Below, piece after piece: positions 1-5,987 of a DNA stretch of 43,154 nt. The notes under the pieces were generated by a model, which worked only from the letters and a program-made list of their open reading frames with translations, was not told the origin of the DNA and ran no database searches. This stretch comes from a virus, in the IMG/VR virus record IMGVR_UViG_3300047471_000916, positions 1 through 43,154 of that record, one strand, 5' to 3'. How positions within the stretch are numbered: the first letter of the stretch is position 1; every line of letters starts with the position of its first letter. The position numbers and the translations under genes are program-made.

Positions 1-1
1 C

Positions 2-322
2 GACGTGAACTTCACCGGCGAACGCGGGACCGGGCTGAAGAAGCGGCTGAAGAGTGCCGCCCTGCGCCTGGAGGAAGAGGACCCCGGTGTCCTCGACCTC
101 GGCAACGGCGACCGCGGCGTGCGGATCGGCCGTGACCTGGCCTTCGTCTTCGTCCCCCGCGAAGGCGAGGAGATCAAGAGCAAGGAGAAGCTCGCCGAGG
201 CGATGCAGGCCGCCGAGCACGGCGTCCCGTTCATCCGCTCCGATCACTTCCGGGCGACCGAGGGCGTCGCTTTCGAACGGCGGAAGGTGGCTCTGCCCTC
301 CGAGCCGCCAACTCCAAGCTAG
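2..322 (+). CDS. Hypothetical protein, 5' end cut by the window
   Basis: The reading frame is open from base 2 to the TAG at 320-322, so this is probably the C-terminal part of a longer gene. A GTG at 5 is in frame, but no ribosome-binding site can be judged because the sequence starts there. The visible part is charged and soluble, with a Lys/Arg-rich start (GLKKRLK) and an acidic helix (LRLEEEDPG). No family is recognised. It converges on the minus-strand resolvase gene downstream, with only 24 bases between them and no terminator. Confidence 0.6.
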   Translation, partial: DVNFTGERGTGLKKRLKSAALRLEEEDPGVLDLGNGDRGVRIGRDLAFVFVPREGEEIKSKEKLAEAMQAAEHGVPFIRSDHFRATEGVAFERRKVALPSEPPTPS

Positions 323-346
323 TCCAAATCCGTCCAAAGCCTGGGA

Positions 347-934
347 TCAGGCCGCGACCAACTGCTCTTGGCCGACCGGCGGCGGCGATTTGATCCCCGC
401 CTGCTCGACCGTCTGGGCGAGCATGACCCCGACCCGGATCAGCGCCCGCGGCTCGCGCCAGGATTCGTCGGGGAAGACCGCCGACTCGCGGTCGGTGTAG
501 TGCTTGCGGTCGCGGCCGTCGACGACCCGCTTATCGTCGGCCCAGACTTCAGCGTTCGTAAGAGCGTCCTCAATGGCGCGGCGAAGCTTCCCGCTGTCGT
601 GGGTCATGGTCCGGAAGGGCAGCGCCGGGGCGTCGGGTCGCAGGCTGCCGTCCGCGCGGAAGTGCCCGTCCGGTCGCGCCTCATAGCAGTCGATCTCGAT
701 CCAGAGCGGCCCGTCGATGGGGTCATCGGGCCAGCCGATCCGGGCCTCCTTCTCGACCATTGCCATCCACTGCTCGGTCTTCTTCGACTGATGCCGATAG
801 CGCAAGATGAAGTTGCCGTGCTCGTCGAGCACCGGGACGCGGCCCTTGCGGCAGATCACTTCGGCGGTCTTGGAGCCGGCGCCGGCAGGTTGCCCGTAGC
901 AGCGCAACCGGAACAGTTCGGAACCCCTTTGCAT
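347..934 (-). CDS. RusA-like Holliday junction resolvase
   Basis: Probable endonuclease that cuts Holliday junctions or other branched DNA during phage recombination and packaging. The 195-residue product has the RusA signature in order: a basic N-terminal half with a beta-rich segment, then DSGKLRRAIEDALT (about 120-133) and WADDKRVVDGRDRKHY (about 137-152). These match the family pattern D-x-D-N-x-x-K-x-x-x-D-A-L followed by a DD pair and a lysine. In the first block the usual DxDN is changed to DSGK, so one metal ligand may be replaced. The ATG has GAGG about 9 bases upstream. It is one of few minus-strand genes and is transcribed toward the left edge. RusA family members are usually 120-150 residues, so this one has extra N-terminal sequence. 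Confidence 0.78.
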   Translation of the reverse strand: MQRGSELFRLRCYGQPAGAGSKTAEVICRKGRVPVLDEHGNFILRYRHQSKKTEQWMAMVEKEARIGWPDDPIDGPLWIEIDCYEARPDGHFRADGSLRPDAPALPFRTMTHDSGKLRRAIEDALTNAEVWADDKRVVDGRDRKHYTDRESAVFPDESWREPRALIRVGVMLAQTVEQAGIKSPPPVGQEQLVAA

Positions 935-1062
935 AGGGGGAATCCTCGCCTGTGGAGCGGATGGACCGGAGCCGCCCCGCGGTTTATACCCGCACCCGGC
1001 TCAGCTTTCTCGACCTGCCGAGCCTTCAAAGCACGGCCCCGATCCCCACGAATCCCAAACGT

Positions 1063-1094
1063 CAGATGCCGACCTCTCTCAAAGTCGGCATCTG
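1063..1094. repeat. Perfect 11-bp inverted repeat (hairpin)
   Basis: CAGATGCCGAC at 1063-1073 pairs fully with GTCGGCATCTG at 1084-1094 across a 10-base loop. No T-run follows on either strand, so it does not look like an ordinary intrinsic terminator. It may be an operator, an RNA hairpin in the leader of the resolvase mRNA, or a structural DNA site. Confidence 0.75.
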
Positions 1095-1192
1095 CGCTGC
1101 GGCGCGCACTTGACAAGCCACCGCAGGTGATCCTGTGACCGCCCCCGATTCTACCCGGTCCCGAAAGCAGGAGTGCCGTCCCGGACTCGCGC

Positions 1193-1198
1193 TAGGTT
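1193..1198 (+). promoter_or_regulatory. -10 element (TAGGTT) for a leaderless gene
   Basis: TAGGTT ends 6 bases before the ATG at 1205 with no Shine-Dalgarno sequence, the spacing expected when transcription starts at the start codon. No good -35 is visible. Confidence 0.5.
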
Positions 1199-1204
1199 GC
1201 CGCA

Positions 1205-1351
1205 ATGGAAGACGGCGAGGACTTCCGCAGGCTGATCGAGGACATCGAGTCCGAGGCCAAGGCCGAAGGCCCCGCCGCGGAGGCCGAGCTTCGCGAGCTT
1301 CGCCGTGAACTCTCGGCCATCAGCCGACTCATGACGCTCCGGTCCGCCTAG
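1205..1351 (+). CDS. Small acidic helical protein
   Basis: A 48-residue ORF starting at ATG 1205. It is a single charged, probably coiled-coil helix (repeated E/R/L pattern, with ELRELRRELSA near residue 30). It has no recognised family. The next gene starts one base after its stop, so the two are likely co-transcribed. The start is supported by the TAGGTT element and the absence of a ribosome-binding site. Confidence 0.55.
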   Translation: MEDGEDFRRLIEDIESEAKAEGPAAEAELRELRRELSAISRLMTLRSA

Positions 1352-1582
1352 GTGACGGCGGGGCGGCCTCACTACCGGGCCGAGCGCCTTCTGGACCGCG
1401 CCGCCCCCCTGACCGTCTCGGAGGGGCGCTATGAGACCTTCGGGCGCTGCCGGGGATGCGGCGAGCCGATCCGGGCCTTGAGCGCCGAGCAGCCCGGCAA
1501 GCTGGCCCGGGGCGTGATCGCGGGCCTGTTCAGCGGCGGCCGGGGCGGGCTGATGTGCGATCGGTGCCTGGGCGCGGCGTGA
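1352..1582 (+). CDS. Small zinc-ribbon protein
   Basis: A 76-residue protein starting at GTG 1352, immediately after the previous stop. Two Cys pairs, CRGC (about 33-36) and CDRC (about 69-72), are spaced as a four-cysteine zinc ribbon. The sequence between them is basic and glycine-rich. Function is unknown; such proteins in phages often bind nucleic acid or host factors, but nothing here shows that. Its stop overlaps the start of the next gene (GTGA), implying translational coupling. Confidence 0.6.
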   Translation: MTAGRPHYRAERLLDRAAPLTVSEGRYETFGRCRGCGEPIRALSAEQPGKLARGVIAGLFSGGRGGLMCDRCLGAA

Positions 1583-2088
1583 GCGCCGTCCCGCACCTTC
1601 GATCCGTCGATCCCGAGACCGGCGAGGTCCACGAGCACTGCCCGCAATGCAAAGCCAAGCAGGACACGCTCGATACGTTGACCCACAAATACCATGCTGC
1701 CTGCGCGGAGATCACCAGGCTCAAACGCGATCCACAAGCCGAGGCTGAGAAGCACCAGCTTTATGGCGAGGCCGAGGCGGTGCACATCTGGTGGCGGCTG
1801 GCGACCTGGCATCCGGCGACGAAGTTCGAGCACGTCGAGTTCTACCAAGCGCTGCCGAGGCTGAAAGAACGTGGCCCGGTCGAGCTGCTGAAGGCGGTCG
1901 CGGGCGCTGCTTTTGACCCCGGCAGTCGGACGCTGAAGAACGGTGAGGTCGAAACCTATGACGACTGGGAGCTGATTTGCCGCTCCAAGACCAAGTGCGA
2001 CAGCTTCTCCCGCCGCGTCTACGGCTCTCCGCGGACCGAAAAATGGAAACGCTGGCTCTTGGATCGGATCGAAGGCCAGTTCAAATGA
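1579..2088 (+). CDS. Hypothetical protein with a CxxC motif
   Basis: A 169-residue protein starting at GTG 1579, which overlaps the stop of the previous gene by 4 bases. A CPQC pair lies near residue 20, followed by a helix (LTHKYHAACAEITRLKRD) and then a Trp- and aromatic-rich globular part. The C-terminus is basic (KWKRWLLDRIEGQFK). No family is recognised. The CPQC plus the later Cys residues (CAEI, ICRSKTKC) could hold a metal, but the spacing is not a standard motif. Confidence 0.6.
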   Translation: MSAVPHLRSVDPETGEVHEHCPQCKAKQDTLDTLTHKYHAACAEITRLKRDPQAEAEKHQLYGEAEAVHIWWRLATWHPATKFEHVEFYQALPRLKERGPVELLKAVAGAAFDPGSRTLKNGEVETYDDWELICRSKTKCDSFSRRVYGSPRTEKWKRWLLDRIEGQFK

Positions 2089-2101
2089 GCGGCAGCCTGG
2101 A

Positions 2102-2130
2102 TTGACGCGCGGCAACGGCTCCGGTAGCCT
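2102..2130 (+). promoter_or_regulatory. Sigma-70-type promoter with the shared operator-like box
   Basis: TTGACG (2102-2107), a 17-base spacer and TAGCCT (2125-2130). The -35 and following bases form TTGACGCGCGGCAA, the 14-bp near-palindrome found at six promoters here. The GTG start lies 7 bases after the -10, so the transcript is probably leaderless. The gene it drives encodes an HTH-like protein, so autoregulation is possible. Confidence 0.75.
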
Positions 2131-2137
2131 TCGCCGC

Positions 2138-2380
2138 GTGAAGGAGCCGACTCAACCGGGCACCCTCGCGGGCCGAGTCCAGGTCCGCCGGATCCTCGAC
2201 GAAGCCGCCCGCGCCAACGGCAGGTCGGTATCCAAGCAGTGGGCCTGGAACATCGAACGCGAGCCCGACTTCCCGGCGCCGCTCGACAAGCTCGACGACG
2301 GTCACGGCCGCAAAGTGCCGATCTATGCCCGGCACCAGATCGAGGGCTATGCGAAGCGGCGCTCGGCGGCGAGAGCCTGA
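2138..2380 (+). CDS. Small AlpA/excisionase-like HTH protein
   Basis: An 80-residue protein starting at GTG 2138. The stretch from RRILDEAARANGRSVSK (about 13-29) through WNIEREPDFPAPL (about 32-44) to GRKVPIYARHQIEGYAKRR (about 52-70) has the layout of AlpA/MerR-type winged helix domains: helix-turn-helix, then a 'wing' with PDFPAPL, then a Y-x-x-x-x-I-x-x-Y/W helix. Such proteins act as DNA-binding regulators or excisionases. It follows directly the operator-type promoter, so it could be the regulator that binds that box; this is inference. Confidence 0.6.
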   Translation: MKEPTQPGTLAGRVQVRRILDEAARANGRSVSKQWAWNIEREPDFPAPLDKLDDGHGRKVPIYARHQIEGYAKRRSAARA

Positions 2381-2447
2381 CCCCGGAAGTCCCCTCAGAA
2401 GCCCTCAGCGGCCCCCAGAGGCCCCGGGAGGCCCGCGAGTAGGTCAT

Positions 2448-2789
2448 ATGCCCGCCGGCGACTGGAACGACCGACACCGCGCCCCCTGCCCGCTCTGCGG
2501 CGCTCCGATGAGGGCGGGGTCGGCCAAGCCCTCCCGTCGACCGGCCTGCTGCTTGGAATGCCGTCACCTGGCCCGCGCCGAAGCACGCGACCGCCGGGCG
2601 GTGCTGATCGAGGCGCTCTGGGCCGAAGGGCTGACCCAGAGCCAGATCGGCGAGGCGCTGGGCTGGGGCCGGGGGACGGTCGCCCGCGAGGTGCACCGGC
2701 TGCGAGCGCTCGGCTACGCGCTCCCCTTCCGCCGCGACGGCGCCACGCGGCTCGAATATGAGCTGAGCCGTGTCCCCGCGGGGTCCTAG
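2448..2789 (+). CDS. Zinc-ribbon plus helix-turn-helix DNA-binding protein
   Basis: A 113-residue protein. The ATG at 2448 is chosen because the sequence upstream in frame is Pro/Arg-rich and overlaps the previous gene. The N-terminus has CPLC (about 15-18) and CCLEC (about 34-38), a likely zinc ribbon. Next come a basic helix and a classical HTH, EGLTQSQIGEALGWGRGTVAREVHRL (broken here as EGLTQSQIGEALGWG then RGTVAREVHRL, about 60-85), like sigma region 4 or AsnC-type HTHs. It probably binds DNA as a regulator. Its stop codon forms part of the next gene's -10. Confidence 0.65.
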   Translation: MPAGDWNDRHRAPCPLCGAPMRAGSAKPSRRPACCLECRHLARAEARDRRAVLIEALWAEGLTQSQIGEALGWGRGTVAREVHRLRALGYALPFRRDGATRLEYELSRVPAGS

Positions 2790-2792
2790 GCT
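2787..2792 (+). promoter_or_regulatory. -10 element (TAGGCT) for a leaderless gene
   Basis: TAGGCT ends 7 bases before the GTG at 2800, with no Shine-Dalgarno sequence between. It overlaps the stop codon of the upstream HTH gene. Confidence 0.5.
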
Positions 2793-2799
2793 TCTCGCC

Positions 2800-3177
2800 G
2801 TGGAGTCCAAGGAATGCACCTGCTGCGGCGCGGTCAAGTCGGTCGAGGACTTCTACGCCGAACCGCGGCGACGCGGCGGACGTCGCTCGGAGTGCAAGCG
2901 CTGCTCGAACGGCTCCTACACCCCGCACTGCACCGAGTGCGGCGAGCCGACGCGGCGGGCCGGTCTCTGCGGCTTCTGCGCCGAGGAAGGAAGCGGTGGG
3001 CCCCTGATCGCGCCGTTCGAGCCGCCGGCGCCGCCCGGCACCCACGAGAACCGGCTGCGCCTCGCCGTGCAGCGGGCCGGTGAGGCCAGACCGGACTATG
3101 GCGGGGGAGTGAAGGGGGCCGAAACCCGCAAGGCGCGTGGCGCTCGGCCGGGCTACGTGACCGCGGCGGGGTTCTGA
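2800..3177 (+). CDS. Protein with two Cys4 zinc ribbons
   Basis: A 125-residue protein. The GTG at 2800 is preferred over an ATG 30 bases upstream because TAGGCT sits 7 bases before it. The first ribbon is CTCCGAVKSVEDFY then CKRC (about 6-36), a layout shared with the N-termini of many phage HNH/endonuclease VII-type proteins. The second is CTEC then CGFC (about 44-62). The C-terminal half is Pro/Gly-rich and basic with no nuclease motif. It may bind nucleic acid. It is the last gene before a 400-base non-coding stretch and a terminator. Confidence 0.6.
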   Translation: MESKECTCCGAVKSVEDFYAEPRRRGGRRSECKRCSNGSYTPHCTECGEPTRRAGLCGFCAEEGSGGPLIAPFEPPAPPGTHENRLRLAVQRAGEARPDYGGGVKGAETRKARGARPGYVTAAGF

Positions 3178-3586
3178 GGTTCGTTCTCCCCCATAGGTCT
3201 GCCTATCCTCGGCATCCCTAACCCACCTTCTAGGCGAGCCTGCCCCCCCAACGTCGAGACCTCGGAGGGCAGCGGGTCATCTTCGCCTCCTGAGCAGATC
3301 GACAGTGAGGTCCTCGGCGTCCGAGTTCAGCGACTTCCGGGCCAGGGGAGCATCTGCGCTTGCGCTTCTCGGCCTCCCCGGTCGGTCGCCTAGCTTGCCG
3401 TAGCGGACGGGCTTTTCCTCCCGACGCTGCTCGCGGGGCGTTGTCGAAGTCCCCGGTGGGGGGCGGCCGCCGGTCAACGCGGTAGAGTGCGGAATCGGTA
3501 GTCGATACCGGGCAGCCTATAGCTGCAGGCGGACCCCCTCTCTGACGCATCCCGTTCGGAGAGGGGGTTTTGTCGTTCCGGGGCCG
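3178..3586. other. Non-coding stretch ending in a terminator; possible small RNA
   Basis: About 400 bases without a convincing gene. Minus-strand ORFs here are Arg/Pro-rich and lack start signals. On the plus strand a TAGAGT (3483-3488) and a TAG/GATACC cluster (3499-3509) could be -10 elements, and an intrinsic terminator follows at 3534-3571. A short transcript of roughly 70-90 bases could therefore be made, but no known RNA family is recognised. Confidence 0.35.
3534..3571 (+). terminator. Rho-independent terminator
   Basis: CCCCCTCTC (3534-3542) pairs perfectly with GAGAGGGGG (3559-3567), followed by TTTT. It would end plus-strand transcription from the zinc-ribbon operon or from a short RNA just upstream. 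The reverse direction lacks a T-run. Confidence 0.8.
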
Positions 3587-3811
3587 TTAAAACGGCAGCC
3601 CGAGGATCCGCGCCGCGCCGAATCCCAGCCCGGCCGCGACGCACACGGCCCAGGGAGCGACGCGACGCCGTCGGCTCCGCACCCCGTGCACCGCGCAGCC
3701 GGGGTCCAGCCGCGTTTCGCAGGTGCAGTAGACCCGCCCCAGCTCGCCGGGGGTGCGGCCAGTCAGATCGGGATGGTGGGGGCGGCCGGGGCCGGAGCGG
3801 GGAAGGGTCAT
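3587..3811 (-). CDS. Small membrane protein with a Cys-rich segment
   Basis: A 74-residue minus-strand protein starting at ATG 3811, placed 8 bases after the -10 of a minus-strand promoter. The middle has CTCETRLDPGCAVHG (about 30-44), with three Cys and a His in metal-ligand spacing. Then come basic residues (RSRRRR) and a C-terminal hydrophobic segment, WAVCVAAGLGFGAARILGLPF split as WAVCVAAGLGF and GAARILGLPF (about 54-74), which would span a membrane. Function is unknown. It is divergent from the next small membrane gene and shares its promoter region. Confidence 0.6.
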   Translation of the reverse strand: MTLPRSGPGRPHHPDLTGRTPGELGRVYCTCETRLDPGCAVHGVRSRRRRVAPWAVCVAAGLGFGAARILGLPF

Positions 3812-3819
3812 CGGTGGAC

Positions 3820-3848
3820 AGCGTCCCACAATCCTTGCCGCGCGTCAA
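3820..3848 (-). promoter_or_regulatory. Minus-strand promoter with the shared operator-like box
   Basis: On the minus strand, TTGACG (3848-3843), a 17-base spacer and GACGCT (3825-3820), which is a weak -10. The 14-bp box TTGACGCGCGGCAA is intact (3848-3835). The ATG of the minus-strand gene lies 8 bases after the -10, so the mRNA is probably leaderless. Confidence 0.6.
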
Positions 3849-3855
3849 TTCCTGA

Positions 3856-3861
3856 TACCGT
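3856..3861 (+). promoter_or_regulatory. -10 element (TACCGT) for a leaderless gene
   Basis: TACCGT ends 8 bases before the ATG at 3870. The operator-like box of the divergent promoter lies just upstream, so a protein bound there could affect both directions. Confidence 0.4.
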
Positions 3862-3869
3862 CCAGCCTC

Positions 3870-4004
3870 ATGATCCTGCTCGTCGTCATAGTCGCCTTCG
3901 CCCTGATCGGCGGCGGTATCGCGGGAAGCCTCGGGGCCGGAGTCGGGCTGCTGGCCGGGCTCGTCATCGGCGGCTTCGTTCAGGGCCGACTCGACCAGCC
4001 GTGA
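3870..4004 (+). CDS. Tiny glycine-rich membrane protein
   Basis: A 44-residue protein that is almost wholly hydrophobic: an N-terminal helix (ILLVVIVAFALIGGG) and a second Gly-rich segment (VGLLAGLVIGGFVQG), ending in RLDQP. One or two membrane spans are likely, with GxxxG-type packing. There is no signal-peptide cleavage site. Its stop overlaps the GTG of the next gene. Function is unknown. Confidence 0.55.
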   Translation: MILLVVIVAFALIGGGIAGSLGAGVGLLAGLVIGGFVQGRLDQP

Positions 4005-4198
4005 CCCGCAAGCAGGGCATCGCCACCGCCTACGGAGTCGCCGCCAAGTGGCGGACCGGAGAGAAGCTCGGCCGCACCCTCTATGCCCAGCTCGGCGATG
4101 AGCCCTCGCCCGCCGATCCCTTCCTCGGCATCATGGAGACCCCGGCGCTGGCCCGCCACGTCGTCTCTGCCATGAACGCGCTTCGGGAGAAGGAGTGA
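4001..4198 (+). CDS. Hypothetical protein
   Basis: A 65-residue soluble protein starting at GTG 4001 by overlap (GTGA) with the previous stop. It is basic at the start (VTRKQGIATAYGVAAKWRTGEKLGRTLY) and ends in a helix (ALARHVVSAMNALREKE). No family is recognised. It lies in a tightly overlapping three-gene run. Confidence 0.5.
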   Translation: MTRKQGIATAYGVAAKWRTGEKLGRTLYAQLGDEPSPADPFLGIMETPALARHVVSAMNALREKE

Positions 4199-4386
4199 GT
4201 GCTCGCTGGAAAGTGACCAAGTGCCTGGAGTGCGGGGCGATCACGGCGCACGATCCCCGCTCAGAGCCCTGGCCGGTGCTCTGCGCCGACGGCGACGATC
4301 ATGGGCCGACCCAGACGATCGAAGTCCGGCAAGCGCAAGGGCCGCCCGAAGACGGCCCCGCATCTCAGCCGCCGAAGCGAATCTGA
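4195..4386 (+). CDS. Small zinc-binding protein
   Basis: A 63-residue protein starting at GTG 4195, overlapping the previous stop by 4 bases. CLEC (about 10-13) and C-A-D-G-D-D-H (about 31-37) could bind one metal as Cys2-Cys-His. The C-terminus is Pro/Gln-rich and disordered. No function is recognised. Confidence 0.5.
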   Translation: MSARWKVTKCLECGAITAHDPRSEPWPVLCADGDDHGPTQTIEVRQAQGPPEDGPASQPPKRI

Positions 4387-4410
4387 GGAAGGCCAGGGTA
4401 GCCGAATCGC

Positions 4411-4502
4411 TTTTCCACAGCCTGTGGACGGGGACCTGTGGGAGCAAGGATTTCGTCTTCGGGCTTGGGCAGAAATCGGCTCTGTCCACAGCTCCGTCCA
4501 CA
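4411..4502. promoter_or_regulatory. Cluster of DnaA-box-like sequences (possible origin)
   Basis: TTTTCCACA (4411-4419), CTGTGGAC in reverse orientation (4422-4429), CTGTCCACA (4482-4490) and CCGTCCACA (4494-4502) resemble the DnaA box TTATCCACA or the actinobacterial form TTGTCCACA. The first two form an inverted pair and the last two a direct pair spaced 12 bp. Confidence 0.4.
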
Positions 4503-4534
4503 GCCCATCTCAGGCACGACTCACGCACGGCCCA

Positions 4535-4550
4535 GCCTGTTTCGACAGGC
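4535..4550. repeat. Small hairpin with a TTCG loop
   Basis: GCCTGT and ACAGGC pair around a TTCG tetraloop, a very stable RNA fold. No T-run follows, so it is not a standard terminator. It lies between the DnaA-box-like cluster and the promoter. Confidence 0.55.
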
Positions 4551-4605
4551 ACTACAGTAAATAAGAGAACCGCTTAGAAGAAGAACCGGGAGACATAAAC
4601 AGTCC

Positions 4606-4634
4606 TTGACGCGCGGCAACCGCTTCGCTAGTCT
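4606..4634 (+). promoter_or_regulatory. Sigma-70-type promoter with the shared operator-like box
   Basis: TTGACG (4606-4611), a 17-base spacer and TAGTCT (4629-4634). The box TTGACGCGCGGCAA is intact. The leader starts around 4641 and holds GATCCTGT (4644-4651) and an AAAGG ribosome-binding site before the ATG at 4674, a leader type also found at 36.9, 39.1 and (minus) 23.6 kb. Confidence 0.8.
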
Positions 4635-4673
4635 CTGCGGTGTGATCCTGTCCCTCTCTCGAAAGGCCCGCAG

Positions 4674-4883
4674 ATGACCGACGATGCCCAGAGCCGCAGC
4701 CAAACGGCCGCCGGATTCGAGGACGCCGCCGTGGCGCTGGTCGAGATGGTCAATGAGCGGCTCCTGAGGGGATCCGGCGGCGACAACGACGAATCGCTCC
4801 AGCTCGCCTCCGTCCTGGCGCAGTTGGCGCTCGGGCAGCGGGTCGCCGAGCTGAGCGAGCTGATGCGGGGATCGGAGAGATGA
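4674..4883 (+). CDS. Small acidic hypothetical protein
   Basis: A 69-residue, acidic, helix-rich protein (AGFEDAAVALVEMVNERLL, then LQLASVLAQLALGQRVAELSELM). It has AAAGG about 9 bases before its ATG. It is the first gene of the operon driven by the promoter at 4606 and overlaps the next gene by 4 bases. It may be an all-helical dimer; no family is recognised. Confidence 0.6.
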   Translation: MTDDAQSRSQTAAGFEDAAVALVEMVNERLLRGSGGDNDESLQLASVLAQLALGQRVAELSELMRGSER

Positions 4884-5164
4884 GCCTCTACGAGTACGAC
4901 CTGGCGCAGAGGATCGAGCGCGAAGCCAACTGGGGCGAAGACTTCTACGCGCTGGTGATGGTCCTGATGCGCCACGCCGACACTTTGAACCAGCGCCACC
5001 TACGGGCGGCTTGGCCGCATGTCTGGGATGAGCTGGAGGCCCGCTACAACGCGCCGCGAGGGCTCTTGCCGGGCGAGACCGACCCCGAGGGCTGGAGCCG
5101 GGATGCGGCGGGAAATCTGTATGACCCCGACGAAGCGATGGCAAGGCCCTCCGATGGCGCCTGA
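4880..5164 (+). CDS. Hypothetical protein
   Basis: A 94-residue protein starting at ATG 4880 (ATGA overlap). The N-terminal two thirds are helical with many aromatic residues (SLYEYDLAQRIEREANWGEDFYALVMVLMRHADTL is split by Gly at 22). The C-terminal part (DPEGWSRDAAGNLYDPDEAM) reads like a short tail-type motif. No family is recognised. Confidence 0.6.
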   Translation: MSLYEYDLAQRIEREANWGEDFYALVMVLMRHADTLNQRHLRAAWPHVWDELEARYNAPRGLLPGETDPEGWSRDAAGNLYDPDEAMARPSDGA

Positions 5165-5357
5165 GCCGCCGATCAACCCCTCGGACGCTTTCGCCCCATC
5201 AGAGTCGGTCGAGTGCCCGAGCTGTGACGCGACGCTCGGGCTCGGGGTCGATCTCGACTACCAGGGCGGGCGCTGTCCCTTCTGCGGCACCGAGATCGAC
5301 GAAGACGAGCTTCGCGATCAGGTCGAGGCCCAGCGCGAGCCGCCGAGTTGGGCCTGA
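5154..5357 (+). CDS. Small zinc-ribbon protein
   Basis: A 67-residue protein starting at ATG 5154, which overlaps the previous gene by 11 bases. CPSC (about 22-25) and CPFCG (about 43-47) form a Cys4 ribbon separated by an acidic, aromatic loop (GVDLDYQGGR). The C-terminus is an acidic helix. It resembles rubredoxin-like or ribosomal-protein-type ribbons found as free-standing phage proteins. No function can be assigned. Confidence 0.6.
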   Translation: MAPEPPINPSDAFAPSESVECPSCDATLGLGVDLDYQGGRCPFCGTEIDEDELRDQVEAQREPPSWA

Positions 5358-5647
5358 TGCCTGAGCACCCCGAAGGCAAGACCGCCAAGGAGCAGATCGA
5401 AGCCGTGATCGGTCGGCCGGCCGCCGACGCGCAGATCATCCAAGCCTTCGACCACGGGATCGGCAGCCTGCTCTGGCTCGGCGAGGTCACCTGGCCCTTC
5501 CCGCTCTCCCGCCCGGTCGGCCGCGCCTTCGACGCCGCCACCGACCAGGACGACTTCCCACTCCCCGAGCCGCTTGCGCCCTGGAAGCTCGACGAGCGCC
5601 GGCGGATGGACCTCTATCTGCGGGTGCCGGCGACGGTGGTGCGGTGA
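5357..5647 (+). CDS. Hypothetical protein
   Basis: A 96-residue protein starting at ATG 5357, overlapping the previous stop by one base (TGATG). It has an N-terminal helical part (KEQIEAVIGRPAADAQIIQAF), a Trp-rich middle (GIGSLLWLGEVTWPFPL) and an acidic C-terminal part. No family is recognised. Confidence 0.55.
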   Translation: MPEHPEGKTAKEQIEAVIGRPAADAQIIQAFDHGIGSLLWLGEVTWPFPLSRPVGRAFDAATDQDDFPLPEPLAPWKLDERRRMDLYLRVPATVVR

Positions 5648-5817
5648 GCGGTCGCCGGACCGACGGTCTCTGCGCAAGGTCGGGCAAGCTCGCGTTCCGC
5701 ACGAAGCGCAAGGCGATCCGGGGCGCGGCGGCGACCGGCGCCAAAACCGGGCTGACCCTCTACACCTATTTCTGCGAATCCTGCGGTCACTGGCACCTGA
5801 CGAAGTCGAAGCCGTGA
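5644..5817 (+). CDS. Small zinc-ribbon protein (CESCGHWH type)
   Basis: A 57-residue protein starting at GTG 5644 (GTGA overlap). The basic N-terminus (RSGKLAFRTKRKAIRGA) is followed by a beta segment (TLYTYFCESCGHWHLTKSKP). The pattern aromatic-x-C-x-x-C-G-x-W/Y-H-L-T is common in very small phage proteins with a half zinc ribbon. C10 could be a further ligand. The role is unknown. Confidence 0.6.
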   Translation: MSGRRTDGLCARSGKLAFRTKRKAIRGAAATGAKTGLTLYTYFCESCGHWHLTKSKP

Positions 5818-5987
5818 GCGACAGGTTCTGCGAGGACTGCGGGGTAGCGATTCACGTTGAGAATGAGGGCGTGATGTTCAGCGCCGACGGCGAGCACTAC
5901 ATCTGTCCCGAATGCGCTCCGAAGTATGAGCACATTTTCCCGCCGAGGGGGTGGGATACGACGCGCGGATGCTGGGTGACCTCGTGA
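5814..5987 (+). CDS. Small zinc-ribbon protein
   Basis: A 57-residue protein starting at GTG 5814 by GTGA overlap with the previous stop. CEDCG (about 6-10) and CPEC (about 34-37) are spaced as a Cys4 ribbon, with a short hairpin between (IHVENEGVMFSADGEHYI). It is the third zinc-ribbon gene in 800 bases. Confidence 0.6.
   Translation: MSDRFCEDCGVAIHVENEGVMFSADGEHYICPECAPKYEHIFPPRGWDTTRGCWVTS

Larger units (their letters stand above)
935..1204. other. Divergent intergenic region with a strong hairpin
   Basis: About 270 bases between the minus-strand resolvase gene and the first plus-strand gene. It holds a perfect 11-bp inverted repeat (1063-1094), a TTGACA at 1110-1115, a GATCCTGT at 1129-1136 like that in four phage leaders, and, on the minus strand, a TATAAA at about 983-988 that could be the -10 for the resolvase. 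No convincing coding sequence is seen. Confidence 0.5.
4387..4673. other. Intergenic region with DnaA-box-like sites, hairpin and promoter
   Basis: This 287-base gap holds four TCCACA cores (4411-4502), a UUCG-loop hairpin (4535-4550), an AT-richer stretch (about 4550-4605) and a strong promoter (4606-4634). The combination is what a replication origin would show, but no iterons of phage type are seen. Confidence 0.45.

Noticed and set aside
1110-1136. TTGACA followed by GATCCTGT, like an early promoter with its leader element
   Set aside because: No -10 at the right distance, and GATCCTGT is only 13 bases after the TTGACA; the match appears partial.
4301-4564. ORF with an AT-hook-like start (GRPRRSKSGKRKGRPK)
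   Set aside because: Most of its basic start lies inside the zinc-binding gene in another frame, and it runs through the DnaA-box-like region.
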